From Gracilaria domingensis (lineage: Eukaryota > Rhodophyta > Florideophyceae > Gracilariales > Gracilariaceae): 64,000 bases of DNA. The translations under genes and the position numbers were made by a program. Below, piece by piece: positions 1-9,897 of this stretch (position 1 is its first letter; every line of letters begins with the position of its first letter). The notes beneath the pieces were generated by a model. The model was given only the letters and a program-made list of their open reading frames with translations. It ran no database searches and was not told where the DNA came from. The stretch is from assembly GCA_022539475.1 (NCBI GenBank), contig VCMS01000097.1, positions 169,354 through 233,353 of the forward strand, written 5' to 3'.

Positions 1-3000
1 AGAAACTTCATCCAAATGCCAATAGACCCTGAACCAGCAACCAACCAGCCTCCTGCAGACGTTGTCGCTCACGAGCCCGGAGTTGATGAGCGCAACTCTC
101 AGCACAGCCGAGCTAATTCGACACCACCCGATCATGTACAAGGAATTGTATCTGTCGCAGGACAGGACCGTGGACGATCTGGAGTTGGAAATAATGAAGA
201 TGAACACAGGAGAGAGAACCCTTTGGACGGCGCTGCCGATGCTGCACTGGTGAACCCTACTCGGAAAGATTTGCAGACTGTCCTCCCAAATGTTGTCGCC
301 AACTCTTTGCAGGCCACGAAGCAAGGAGCTCATTCAAACTATCCATCAGAACATAGCAAATTTGGACAGCCCAAAGGATTTACTAGTATGTTAAAGGCAT
401 GTGAAGGACGCTGTTCTTACGGTGGAGGTTTTGATGAAGACTTTCAAGAGGCAATGGATTTTTATGACTCTATGGCAAGATTGTGTCGACTTTCTGACGA
501 GGAAAGAGCCGAGGCACTTCCTGCAATTCTTTGTGACGATGCGCTTTCATTCTACATGAAAATGTACCGCGTCGGAGACTCCTACGAGACCATTCTTCAG
601 AAACTAGTGGACAATTACGTCAACGCCGAACAAAGAAATCGCACACTCATCCTTTGGCAATCAATGCGATTATCTCAAGCAATGCGTGAGAATCCTGGGA
701 GAAGTGAACTTGATGTGTTCAGATCATTCTGTCACAAACTGTCCCAACTGCAGAACCAGCTCGATCCAGCGTACAGGACGGACAATTTTCTAAGAGATCA
801 ACTGGTTATATCTGCTGATACAGCTCAAATAGCCCAATCACTTAGAGAACGAGTACCTTCCACATCTCAGGAGGCTCGAAGTAGGATTGCGACTTTCCTT
901 TCCAGTGAGCCGAGATCGGCAGAAGCATTCATGGTCTCACATGATAATTCATCTAGTCCTCAGGAAAGCGCCCTCTACAGTCTCGGGAACAGGTATGGTG
1001 GAGAAGCCAGGAAGAACTTCAGGAACTACGGCAGAAAGAAGAAGTACGATCGTCGGAACAGAAGAATATCGTCGAAATGGTTTTCGGGAAAGAAAGGATG
1101 CTACGTCTGCGGGGAGAACCATTTAGCACGCACCCGTCACTCTCCACAAGAGGTCAAGCAAGCAATCGAGAGAATCAGAACTCAAAGCCCATCCGCGTAC
1201 CTCTCTGTCGAAGATCTTTCATGCATTGCCGAAGACCTGACTACCAAGGAGAATACTGCAGACGATGTCAATGTCGTCTATTCTAGTGACAGCGAGGACT
1301 CACAAGCAGAAGAATCTTCCGATGATGACGCAGCATACATTGTAGAGGATGACATGTCTTTGCATGAATCAAATGAGATCTACCTCGCCAATGCGGCTTT
1401 TGTTCATGGTACAGGATTTGAAAAAGACCTGGCTGCCGCTACGCACGCAATGGAACTTGATCTGAAGCAAGGGGAGTCACAGACTTTTCGTGGACTTCAC
1501 ATAGACACGTGCGCCAACAGATGTTCAGTAATGTCTTATTCTCAGTACAAGGCATACTGTGAACAATTCGGAGTTCCTTGTAACATCAACCGTACCAATG
1601 GAAGACGTCTGAAGGGTATTGGTGGAAGTAGTGAACCAGTTGGAACGGCTGTCATCCCAGTTCCGTTCAAGGATCTCAACCTGGTAATTGATGTCACGTT
1701 TCAGATTGTCCAGGACCATGTTCCAAGTCTACTTAGTATTAAGGACATGATTGACAATGGTCTTGAGATCAGTTTACAGAAACAAGAGGTGATGTACAAG
1801 CATTTGAGCCAGCCTCTGACATTTCGAGACTACTTTCTCATACACAACTGGGATCGTGGTGACCTTTCATATTCCCTTTATACCGAAACCGAGCTGCGAA
1901 AACTCTATCGCGCATTTGGTCACCCGAGTGTGCAAGCACTTTCGAACGTATTGAAGCGAGCTCGTCCTCACGAGATGAAGCCTGAAGTACGAAACGCGAT
2001 TGAAGAGCTAACAAAAGCTTGCGTATCGTGCGCCGTGAACGCGTCCAAGCCCAGAAGATTCAAGCTGACTGTTGGTACTGAGGATCGCACTTTCAACCAT
2101 ATTGTAGCAGTGGATGTCATGTACATTAACCAGAAACCTTTATTGCACGTTGTTGATGAAGCAACGCATTTTAATGCAGCCCTATTCTTGAGGCGAATGA
2201 CATCATCTGAAGTTTGGAAGACGTTCATTCGTTGCTGGTCTCGCGTTTATCTTGGACCACCAGACTTCTTGCGTATCGACCAAGGAAGCAACTTTGTCTC
2301 CTAAGAGTTTCTCGAACTGTCCGAAGCAGATGGTATTACTGTCCTCCCAGCTCCAATCGAATCCCCTGCTACCATGTCACATGTGGAAAGGTATCATGGG
2401 CCACTTCGAACCGCATACCTGAAAATTCGTGCCTCACTCCCTCGCAGTGACTCTGACACTGATTGTCTACAAATGGCAGTTAAATCAGTCAACGACACGA
2501 TGGGACCTGAAGGCCTCTGCCCTACGTTACTCGTCTTTGGTGCCATACCACGTCCTGCAAGGAAAACACCAGCCGAAACACAGCTACAACGTGGCAAGGC
2601 CATTGACGCAGCAATGGACGCTGTACATCAGGAGCAAGCAAAACGGACGGTTGCATTTGGACTGAAGCAATATGCTGGCCCGAAGGGAAAGGAACATAGC
2701 GAAGAACTGGCTCAGCTACCTGCTGGATCTCCCATCTACGTCTTCAGAGATACATCTAAGAAATGGGAAGGACCATTTGAGTTTATCCAGATCGATGGGG
2801 AGACAGTGGTAGTTCAACTTCCTCATGGACGCCGCATCTTTCGATCAAGCGTGGTGAAGCCAGCTTCGAAACCTGCTGTTGCCCTCGGGTGTGTAACTGA
2901 ACAATCATCAATTTATGACGCAGCGAACGAATTTTGTGAAGCTCGAAGGAAGGAACTAATGGGTTTGAAGAACCGTGGAACATTTGCCATTGTCGATACC

Positions 3001-4428
3001 GATCAGATTCCAATGGAAACAAGGATATACGGATCAAAATGGGTAGATTTGGTGAAGTCTGTGGATGAAAAGGAATTGAAGAAGTCAAGGTTAGTTGCCC
3101 AGAACTACATGGATCGTGGTGCATTGGATATCGCAACGAAGTCTCCAACTGTCAGTCGTATGGGACAACGAATTGCGATTGCTCTCTGTGCGATATTTCC
3201 AGAACACACTCCCTACGTGCGCGATATTTCTCAGGCTTATATTCAATGTGAGTCGTTGATTGAACGCAACGTCTACGTGCGTCCGCCGCTAGAGATGCAG
3301 CTTGCGCCAGGGAAAGCGCTTCGCGTCTTGAAACCGCTATATGGTATCCCCGAAAGTGGATTACATTGGTTTCTGACCTATCATACGCACTACCGAGAGA
3401 AACTGGGGATGACACCTCCTCTTGCAGATACTTGTGTGCTTTTCCGAAGATCCGGAGACGAGGTAGAAGGTGTGACTATACTCCAAGTAGACGATTCATT
3501 TGGTCACGGTACGGAAAAATTTCTAAACGACGAGGAGCATCATTCGAAGACGTTCCAGTCCAAGCCGAGAACGAGGATTCAAGAAGGCTTTACACGTTCA
3601 TTCAATGGAATAAACATCACCAAGCGGCCTGGAGGACAAATGGCCATCGATCAAAGCAAGAAACTTCGATCCCTACAGCTCGCTCGAACGCAATCTGACT
3701 TTGTCAGCGTCCGTGCTCAAGCCCAGTATGTCGGATGCTGCACTAGGCCTGATATTTCTTCCGCCGTGCAGCTGTTGGCAAGTTCTGTGAACGATCCGCA
3801 CGCCGTCCACTTTCACAAGATGAACAATGTCATTAGACGATGTCATGACACTGCTGACACGGGACTAACGTACGTCCCTCTGGACAAGGACAGCATGCGA
3901 CTAGCACTCTTTACGGATGCGTCGTTTGCCAATTCGGACAAGATGAAGTCGCAGCTTGGCTTTGTACTTGTGCTAACAGACGGGAGCAATCGTGCAAATA
4001 TAATCCACTACGGAAGCAGCAAATGCAAACGAGTCGCACGATCTGTGATGGCGGCAGAAGTGCACGCTCTTGTGTACGGATTTGACCAAGCCTACGTTGC
4101 CAAGCATATGCTAGAAGAGATCCTTGGTCGTGAAATTGGAATTGACGCCTATGTGGATTCTCGTACTGTGTTCAACGTGGTGGCTAAAAACGGCCCTACA
4201 CCGGAGAAAAGACTTCAGATCGATGTGTCTGCCTTGAAGGAAAGTCACCAAAAAGGAGAGCTCAGGTACCTTGCATGGATTCCTGGAGAAGAGAATGTTG
4301 CAGATGGACTAACAAAGGGTCTCATTTCAGACAGTCACCCACTGTGGAAACTTATGACTACTAATGTCTTGATCGTCAACCCTTCTGGATGGGTTGAAGG
4401 GACAAGAATTGATAAGAAATTGTTGTAA
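1..4428 (+). pseudogene. Ty1/copia element 1 gag-pol polyprotein, 5' end outside window, one in-frame stop
   Basis: One frame runs from the window edge to 4428, broken only by TAA at 2302-2304. Order is gag, protease, integrase, reverse transcriptase, RNase H, which defines Ty1/copia. Gag carries a zinc knuckle at about 1101-1140 in which the last Cys is His (CX2C, then two His). The protease motif is IDTCA at about 1500 rather than the usual DTG/DSG. The integrase has the HHCC-type finger (GHPS then CVSC, 1918-2035), Asp in VAVDVMYI, Asp in RIDQGS and Glu in SHVERYHG; the last two are 35 residues apart counting the stop codon as one. RT has the QVDDS active site near 3486. RNase H starts near 3900 (LFTDASFA). 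The frame stays open left of the first ATG at 16 and resembles upstream gag of copia element 2, so gag is probably cut by the window. The stop in the integrase core makes the copy inactive unless read through. Confidence 0.93.
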
Positions 4429-4435
4429 TCCACAT

Positions 4436-4740
4436 TTCAAAAGAGAAAACTTGGAGTGTGGAAGATATAGGACACTGCATGTGGAATACGAACAACTATG
4501 CTCTACACGGAGGCGCTTGCAGAATCCAACAATGCAACAAATATTTAGGTTATGGCCGAGATGGTCATTGTTGTCTACACATATGCGTTGGCGAGAGTCC
4601 GCAATGATCAACATGCATCTTTACGTGATTGTACTGCTTTGCATCTATATATATTGTGCACAAGGAATCCGTAGAACTTAGATAGAAAAACAACAACAGA
4701 ATAAATCAACACAACTTGCATCAAAACTAAAACCCCCGAA
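4436..4740 (+). repeat. probable 3' LTR region of copia element 1
   Basis: A purine-rich stretch (aaaagagaaaac, about 4438-4450) follows the pol stop, as expected for a polypurine tract. The next ~290 bp are non-coding and contain a TATA-like run (ctatatatattg, 4645-4657) and an AATAAA-type signal near 4698. The matching 5' LTR is outside the window, so the ends cannot be fixed and the LTR call is inferred from position. Confidence 0.4.
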
Positions 4741-4937
4741 AGCCGCTATGCGCAACTTTCAACTGCAGGCAATTGCCGCTTGTGGAATCGGTAGATCGAT
4801 CGCTACGCAGCTCAACAGGCAGCCGGGTAACGACTCTATCTGCGAGAGCTCGAACTTGGGTTGCACAGACCAATAGAGGTCCGTCAGCCAGAGTAAGTGC
4901 TACACTGGAACCTACTGCACTGTTATCAGTTTGGTAG

Positions 4938-5681
4938 GATCTTCACACTGAGTCTCGACAGTACATCAATGCACGCGTTGGTTTCGGAATTGCTACTGGG
5001 CGAGATATAGAGGATGCCGAGAGTTTCATGGAGCACCTGGGTGGCTACACTTTTGGCATCTCTGCAAACCAAGGCGCACGGGTGAGATTATCCAATGGTA
5101 CCGAAATTGATCAGGACCTTGACAGGGAAGGCTACGAAAGATGTGCAGCCGAACTTGAGAGACTTGCACTCTCCTTAAATGAATCGCACGGACTTCACGA
5201 AGAGCGTCAACAAGCAGTGGTGAGCACTAGAAAAGACAGTGGACTCCCTAACTTCACGTACAATGGACTGTCGAAGTGGAAAACAGAAGCTAACTCCGGT
5301 ATTTCAAAAGTGTTGACATCCTTTCCGAACCTGGTTGCGTACCCTCAAGATGAAAACTGTGACATAGGGGACATTCGTTTCACGAAAAATAGTGGGGGGC
5401 TAGCCTTGGTTGAAAACGACCCCCAGTTCGACACACATTTAATCGTTGCTTTCGGGAATGCTTCCAATGATGGTCCTCTATATGAAATGGCAACCCTCGC
5501 AGTTCATGTGAAGGGAGACGACCCTCCACCAGCGGTAACATATCTTGTTGGTGGGGTGGAGGACGTGCATGAGACCATCAGAAGGGTGGCAGAACTGTAC
5601 GGGTACAGAAAATGCAAGTGTCAATGGTTTAGAAATGCTCTTGGAATTTGTTTCAAGTGCTACGATGCCTTTAATACTTAG
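4938..5681 (+). pseudogene. HAD-phosphatase-like protein, 5'-truncated copy
   Basis: The frame is open from 4938 (after TAG 4935-4937) and lacks the N-terminal ~80 residues present in the inverted paralogue at 5734-6645, including the HAD motif I region. What remains matches it throughout: GFGIATGR (HAD motif II), SANQGA, DSGLPNFTYN, a TKNSGG segment at the place of the conserved Lys, and FGNASNDGPLYEM at motif IV. The overall pattern resembles trehalose-6-phosphate phosphatase and Cof-like HAD enzymes. The first Asp of motif IV is Asn. An ATG at 5028 would give 217 aa. Copia element 1 ends just upstream, so truncation by its insertion is plausible; an upstream exon cannot be excluded. AATAAA at 5701 is a possible poly(A) signal. 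Confidence 0.65.
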
Positions 5682-5733
5682 CTATGATATGAGATCTCAG
5701 TAATAAAAGTGTCGTATATATCTCAATACCCTT

Positions 5734-6645
5734 TTATGAATCATGGTGGTTTTTATCGTGCTGCTTTTCCTCGTAGCCGTACAACAGAGCCACCAACATA
5801 ATTGTCGAATGTACATCCTCCACGCTTTCGAACAGGTTGTGTACTCCACCCGGGATACAATCTTCTTTGAAGTGAACGCCGTACACGCCTACCTCATGCA
5901 AAGGCCCGTCGCTCAAAGCACTTCCGAACGTCACGACGTCATCCGTATCAATAAATCTCGGTTCATTATCCACAAGATTTTCTCCTCCGCTTCCTTTTGT
6001 GTATCGCTTGTCCACAATTTCGCAACTTTTATCGCCGGGATAGATAACAAACGCATCCATCTTCTGCAACAGGTCCCCAATAGCAGAATCCACTTCTTCT
6101 TTCCACTGCCACAGTTTGTTGTACACGAAATTGGGAAGGCCACTATCACTTCTGGTCTCCACGAACCCCTTGTCATCATCATTCACAATACGATGCCTCC
6201 TATTCAAATCCCTTGCCAGGAACAGTAGTCCGTCAACAGTGTGGTCAAGGGTGTGATCATTGAATGCACCGTTAATTTCCCTCTCGTCAGAGAAACGCAG
6301 GAAAGCTCCATGATTCGCCGAGACACCAAACTTATAGTCTCCGAGTCCTTCCATTTTCCCCTCCACGTCGCCCACATCACCCCCTGTGACAAGTCCGAAA
6401 CCAACCCGTTCGTCAATGAACTTCATACACTTCACAACTTCTTCTGGAATTGACTCTCCTTCTCTTCTCAACGTTCCATCAACGGAACTTAATATACCGT
6501 AACCATTGGCATATATGAACTTAGACAAGGTATTTGGTGAAATTTCCGCCAAGTCTCTCTGTTCCTCTGCCATTTTTCCTGATACAGTCACCATACTGCC
6601 ACAAGTACCGCATAGACAGGAACTGTATAGACTTCTCAGTTTCAT
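5734..6645 (-). CDS. HAD-phosphatase-like protein (trehalose-phosphatase/Cof type), probably catalytically altered
   Basis: 303 aa from an ATG at 6645. Residues 51-60 (ILSSVDGTLR) match HAD motif I DxDGTL, but the nucleophilic first Asp is Ser54. Motif II is LVTGGD (86-90). SANHGAFLR (109-117) resembles the GSHG-type segment of trehalose-phosphatases. A Lys-containing TKGSGG follows, and motif IV reads FGSALSDG, lacking the first catalytic Asp. Length and order fit a HAD phosphatase with a C2-type cap. The family is inferred from motif order; substrate is unknown. Loss of the nucleophile suggests a pseudo-enzyme or binding role. It converges on the paralogue at 4938-5681, with stops 52 bp apart, an inverted duplication. 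No obvious signal peptide. Confidence 0.7.
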   Translation of the reverse strand: MKLRSLYSSCLCGTCGSMVTVSGKMAEEQRDLAEISPNTLSKFIYANGYGILSSVDGTLRREGESIPEEVVKCMKFIDERVGFGLVTGGDVGDVEGKMEGLGDYKFGVSANHGAFLRFSDEREINGAFNDHTLDHTVDGLLFLARDLNRRHRIVNDDDKGFVETRSDSGLPNFVYNKLWQWKEEVDSAIGDLLQKMDAFVIYPGDKSCEIVDKRYTKGSGGENLVDNEPRFIDTDDVVTFGSALSDGPLHEVGVYGVHFKEDCIPGGVHNLFESVEDVHSTIMLVALLYGYEEKQHDKNHHDS

Positions 6646-6909
6646 ACTTCTCTTGAAAGCAACCTTAAGTGCAGTTTCAGAAATGTTAGGACGCTACATG
6701 TTCAATTGCGAATTGACTGGTGCCACCAATGATGTTAACGATACCGAGCATTTGGCATGTTGCAATTAGACGCAACTGGACCAAAGACGTTTGACATTTG
6801 TTCAATTACCAGCCTGCCGCACCTTTTCTATGTTCATATGTATAGCCTTGTAATAGTATACTACTCTTAATACTCGCAAGACACACATAATTTACTAAAT
6901 ATCTCATTC

Positions 6910-7868
6910 TCATCCACTTCGAGGCGCTCGCAGCCTCATTATTGGCAAATCGTCATCACTACTACTCTCGAGCACTTCGGTTCTACCGGCGTCCGCTTCC
7001 ACACCAATCTCCACGACCACTTGGTCTTCGTCCATGTCAACCGCCCCAACCTCCTTATCGGACAACAGTTCATCCTCCGCCTCCTCCTCCTCGTCACCAT
7101 TGACAAACGTGGGTCGGAAATCCCGCACCCGATGAACAGCATCAGGTAGTGCGTAGCCCTCTGGTACCATGTACATGTGGTATCTAACCAGCAAATCCAT
7201 AGACTCGGGCCTATCCACCTTGTCCTTCCCACTTGCTCCAGCATGTGTCACATCACCACGGCCCACGAATACAGAGTACGGTGGGATGATTATCTTCTTC
7301 GCTGGATACACCTCCGACATCACTCGCAACTGTTGGTTGTTCATCCCCACCAGTTGATGGCTTCCAGCGCTCACCCAGAGAGGAAAGCCCTCTTTCCCAG
7401 AGGCCATTACAAAGTATCCGGGGTTGCCAGTATTCATTGTTTCCTTCGTAACCAGACCACTGAAGTCGGTGTGCAGCGTCTGGCGCTTGCACTTTCTCGT
7501 CGTCCCCAGAAATCGACCACCAGTTTTCGGAGTGTACATCTTCACAGCTTCCCTTTCATTGTCCCATAGTCCCAAAGCCGCAGCAATTGTACCCATTCGA
7601 ACATCAAGTAAAGCACGCGACCTTACAACCCACCTGAGCTCCTCATTATCCTCCGGCTTCTCCACCGTACCCCAACGTGTCGACATCACTCTCCCCTCAA
7701 ATGGTCCATCGCTACCGTCCTTCCATCCTTCATCATCGTTGATTATTTGAACAAACGACTTCTGTTCTTCTCCTTTCCGTATATCCGGCATCGCTCCATA
7801 CTCATTCTCGAAGAAGTCTACCAACTTCCGCGACACATCTCCGAACTCCTGAACTTCTTCCAACTCCT
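6910..7868 (-). pseudogene. 2-oxoglutarate/Fe(II)-oxygenase-like (double-stranded beta-helix) protein, 5'-truncated
   Basis: The frame covers about 315 codons from the junction near 7868 to the stop at 6910. It shows the iron-binding pattern of 2OG oxygenases: HTDF (about 7464-7475) as HxD, a distal His in GRGDVTHAG (about 7232-7258), and an Arg in LVRYHMY (about 7180). The C-terminal ~60 residues are acidic. At its 5' end it runs without a start codon into an SRP68 fragment, so the junction looks like a recombination breakpoint. TET/JBP-type dioxygenases ride on KDZ transposons in fungi, which makes such a domain here notable, but I cannot assign this one to TET/JBP; phytanoyl-CoA-hydroxylase-like families fit equally. 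Confidence 0.55.
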
Positions 7869-8545
7869 CCCATGTCCATGTTCTCCAAGCGCTTCTCAAA
7901 CAGCGGCGCAGCCTGGGTGTCCGCGCACAGCCTGGCCATGCCAGTGTAGATCTTGTGGACTTTCTGGTCGGCGTGCAAGGCCGCCGCCCACTGCTGGCGC
8001 TCCAGCGCCAGCGCGGCAACTATGTAGTAGCGGTACGCCTCGGCCTCGAACACGGTGGACTAGTCCACCACCTCGTGGCACAGCGCGGGCACCCGCTGCG
8101 CGTGATGCACATCGCGCGACAGCTTTAGCCCGAGGGTGCGGCGCGCGCGCGCCGCGCCGGCCGGCTGCTTGCGCTTCACGTCCAGGGAAAACGCCAACTC
8201 GCTCTTGGCCAGCACCAGTGAGATCTGCAGCGCGCGCGTGTTGCGTCGCACGGCGTGCGACGTCACGGGCGTGGCGCGATAGCGGCGCGGGTGCGATGGG
8301 TGGCGGTTGGAGCCAGCGGTAGTGGCGCGCAGTTGAGCTCCGCGCCGCGTGCAGTACCGCCGGTAGCGCAGTTAGTCGGCACGCTTGAGCCTGTGCGCGC
8401 TCTGCGCCGCCCTCACGTCGGACAGGATGCCCAGCGACACACGCGCTACCTCCTTGTCGCCGCGCGCCGCATCCTCGCCGCCGTTTACTGTTGGTGCGAG
8501 GGTGTCTGCGATATTTCTGTCTGACTGCTCTGATTTCGAAGTGTT
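7868..8545 (-). pseudogene. SRP68: SRP68 (signal recognition particle 68 kDa subunit) pseudogene fragment
   Basis: Reading the minus strand from about 8545 gives one frame matching the N-terminal half of SRP68, the RNA-binding subunit of eukaryotic SRP. It includes the family hallmark LRYRRYCTRR after a HRLKRAD segment, then ISLVLAKSELAFSLDVKRK, then FEAEAYRYYIVAALALERQQW and KIYTGMARLCAD. Two in-frame stops break it: TAA (complement of 8372-8374) and TAG (complement of 8060-8062). The remaining ~60% of the protein is missing; at about 7868 the frame switches to the oxygenase-like sequence. Base composition is strikingly GC-rich compared with both flanks. It is a dead, truncated copy. The intact gene must lie elsewhere. 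Confidence 0.8.
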
Positions 8546-9897
8546 TTACTGGATTGGGATAGAGGTACACCGGCGCTGCGTTGCGGCGTTTTGTTGTCTG
8601 CGCTCGCGGTGATGGTTTGTGGCGATGGTGGACACTTCATGTATGTTAAGGAGGTGCGGGTGGATTTAGCAAGATAGGAGACCATGCAGCGGCAAGGGGT
8701 AAAGTTTCGTTGACTGGGAAACATGACGTTTCGCAGACAAGAAACAGACGTATTGTGCCAGCACACATATGTGTCAACCGCTGATTGCTGGGATGAACGT
8801 TTCCAGGTTTCGTTTACGGATTTCGTGAACTCCTGGAACGCCCCTAAGGGGCACAGATCTGTACCCCTTACCGTTCGGGGGCTAAGTTGAAAATTCAGTT
8901 CAACTGCCAATCCATTCTGACAATTCACGGTCTGATGTTACTTCCATCATAATTGTCTTACGAGATGTGTTTGAATCACACTGAAAAATATTTAATTTGG
9001 CAGAACTTTAGTAAGTTCTGGATAGCTGCATGAACTGTAATTGACGGTACTAATTGAATAAGATTAATATTTTAACGAAATACAGATATAAGCTGAGGTA
9101 GGTCTATTATGAACGATTTAGCACCACCAACTCATATACCGCACATCAAGACTATCATACAGTAGACACGGCTTTGCCATTATGGCACCCGATCACCAAA
9201 AAAACCATCCGAGCAACCACTGGTTGTGTTTATCGCTGGTGAATGAATGAAGTTGATGAGTCAAAAGCTTGCAGTCCTCTGCACCTCTGATTCCGATGAG
9301 TTCGGGCCCGTTCTTCCCAGAGTTCTTTGCGTTCAACTACGCGCTTACCCTCGGTAAGGGCAAGCGTCGCGACAGCGTTCGCGTCATGTGGTGAAGATAA
9401 TAATCATGATGATGTAAAAAAGTTTTGCAGACGAAAAGTCTAGTTGCTAGGTACCAATGGGTGGAGCAAAACCGCACATCTCTTGCGGTACTAACTCATC
9501 TTAACCCATCGTATCAAGAACAGCAAGGAGACAAACATTCTCTCCCTAATGCACCTGATTGATTTATGACTGGTGCGTATGAGTGCGTCAAGATCCCGGA
9601 CACCATCAACAAGAACGAAACGTTTTGGGGTACCCGGCACCTTTTGCAACGTTTACGTAAACAAACGCTCTGCGTTACTTTGATCACCACTGTCAGCCGC
9701 AACCAGACGAGCAGTGCATTCAGTGCTCTTAGCATCGCAGCATTCCTCCAAACTCTTCGTTTGATGTCTATCGCTGTCAAACACATCAGCACATCTACAA
9801 TGGCCCCTTCGCGAAATCTCCAACCGTTCTACCATCAGTGGCAGGCAGGTGGAGGCCATGGCGCCGTCAAGCCACTGCCGCCTCAGCTTCCGGATCA
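8546..9897. other. intergenic, no supported gene
   Basis: No reading frame with recognisable protein character. AT-rich around 8940-9150. Nothing further can be supported. Confidence 0.5.

Noticed and set aside
7896-8570. 224-codon Arg/Ala-rich minus-strand frame
   Set aside because: It is the shifted shadow of the GC-rich SRP68 pseudogene; the SRP68 match is in another frame.
8485-8928. 147-codon minus-strand frame upstream of the SRP68 fragment
   Set aside because: No domain, biased toward Ser/Thr/Gln, and its 3' end is out of frame with the SRP68 fragment.
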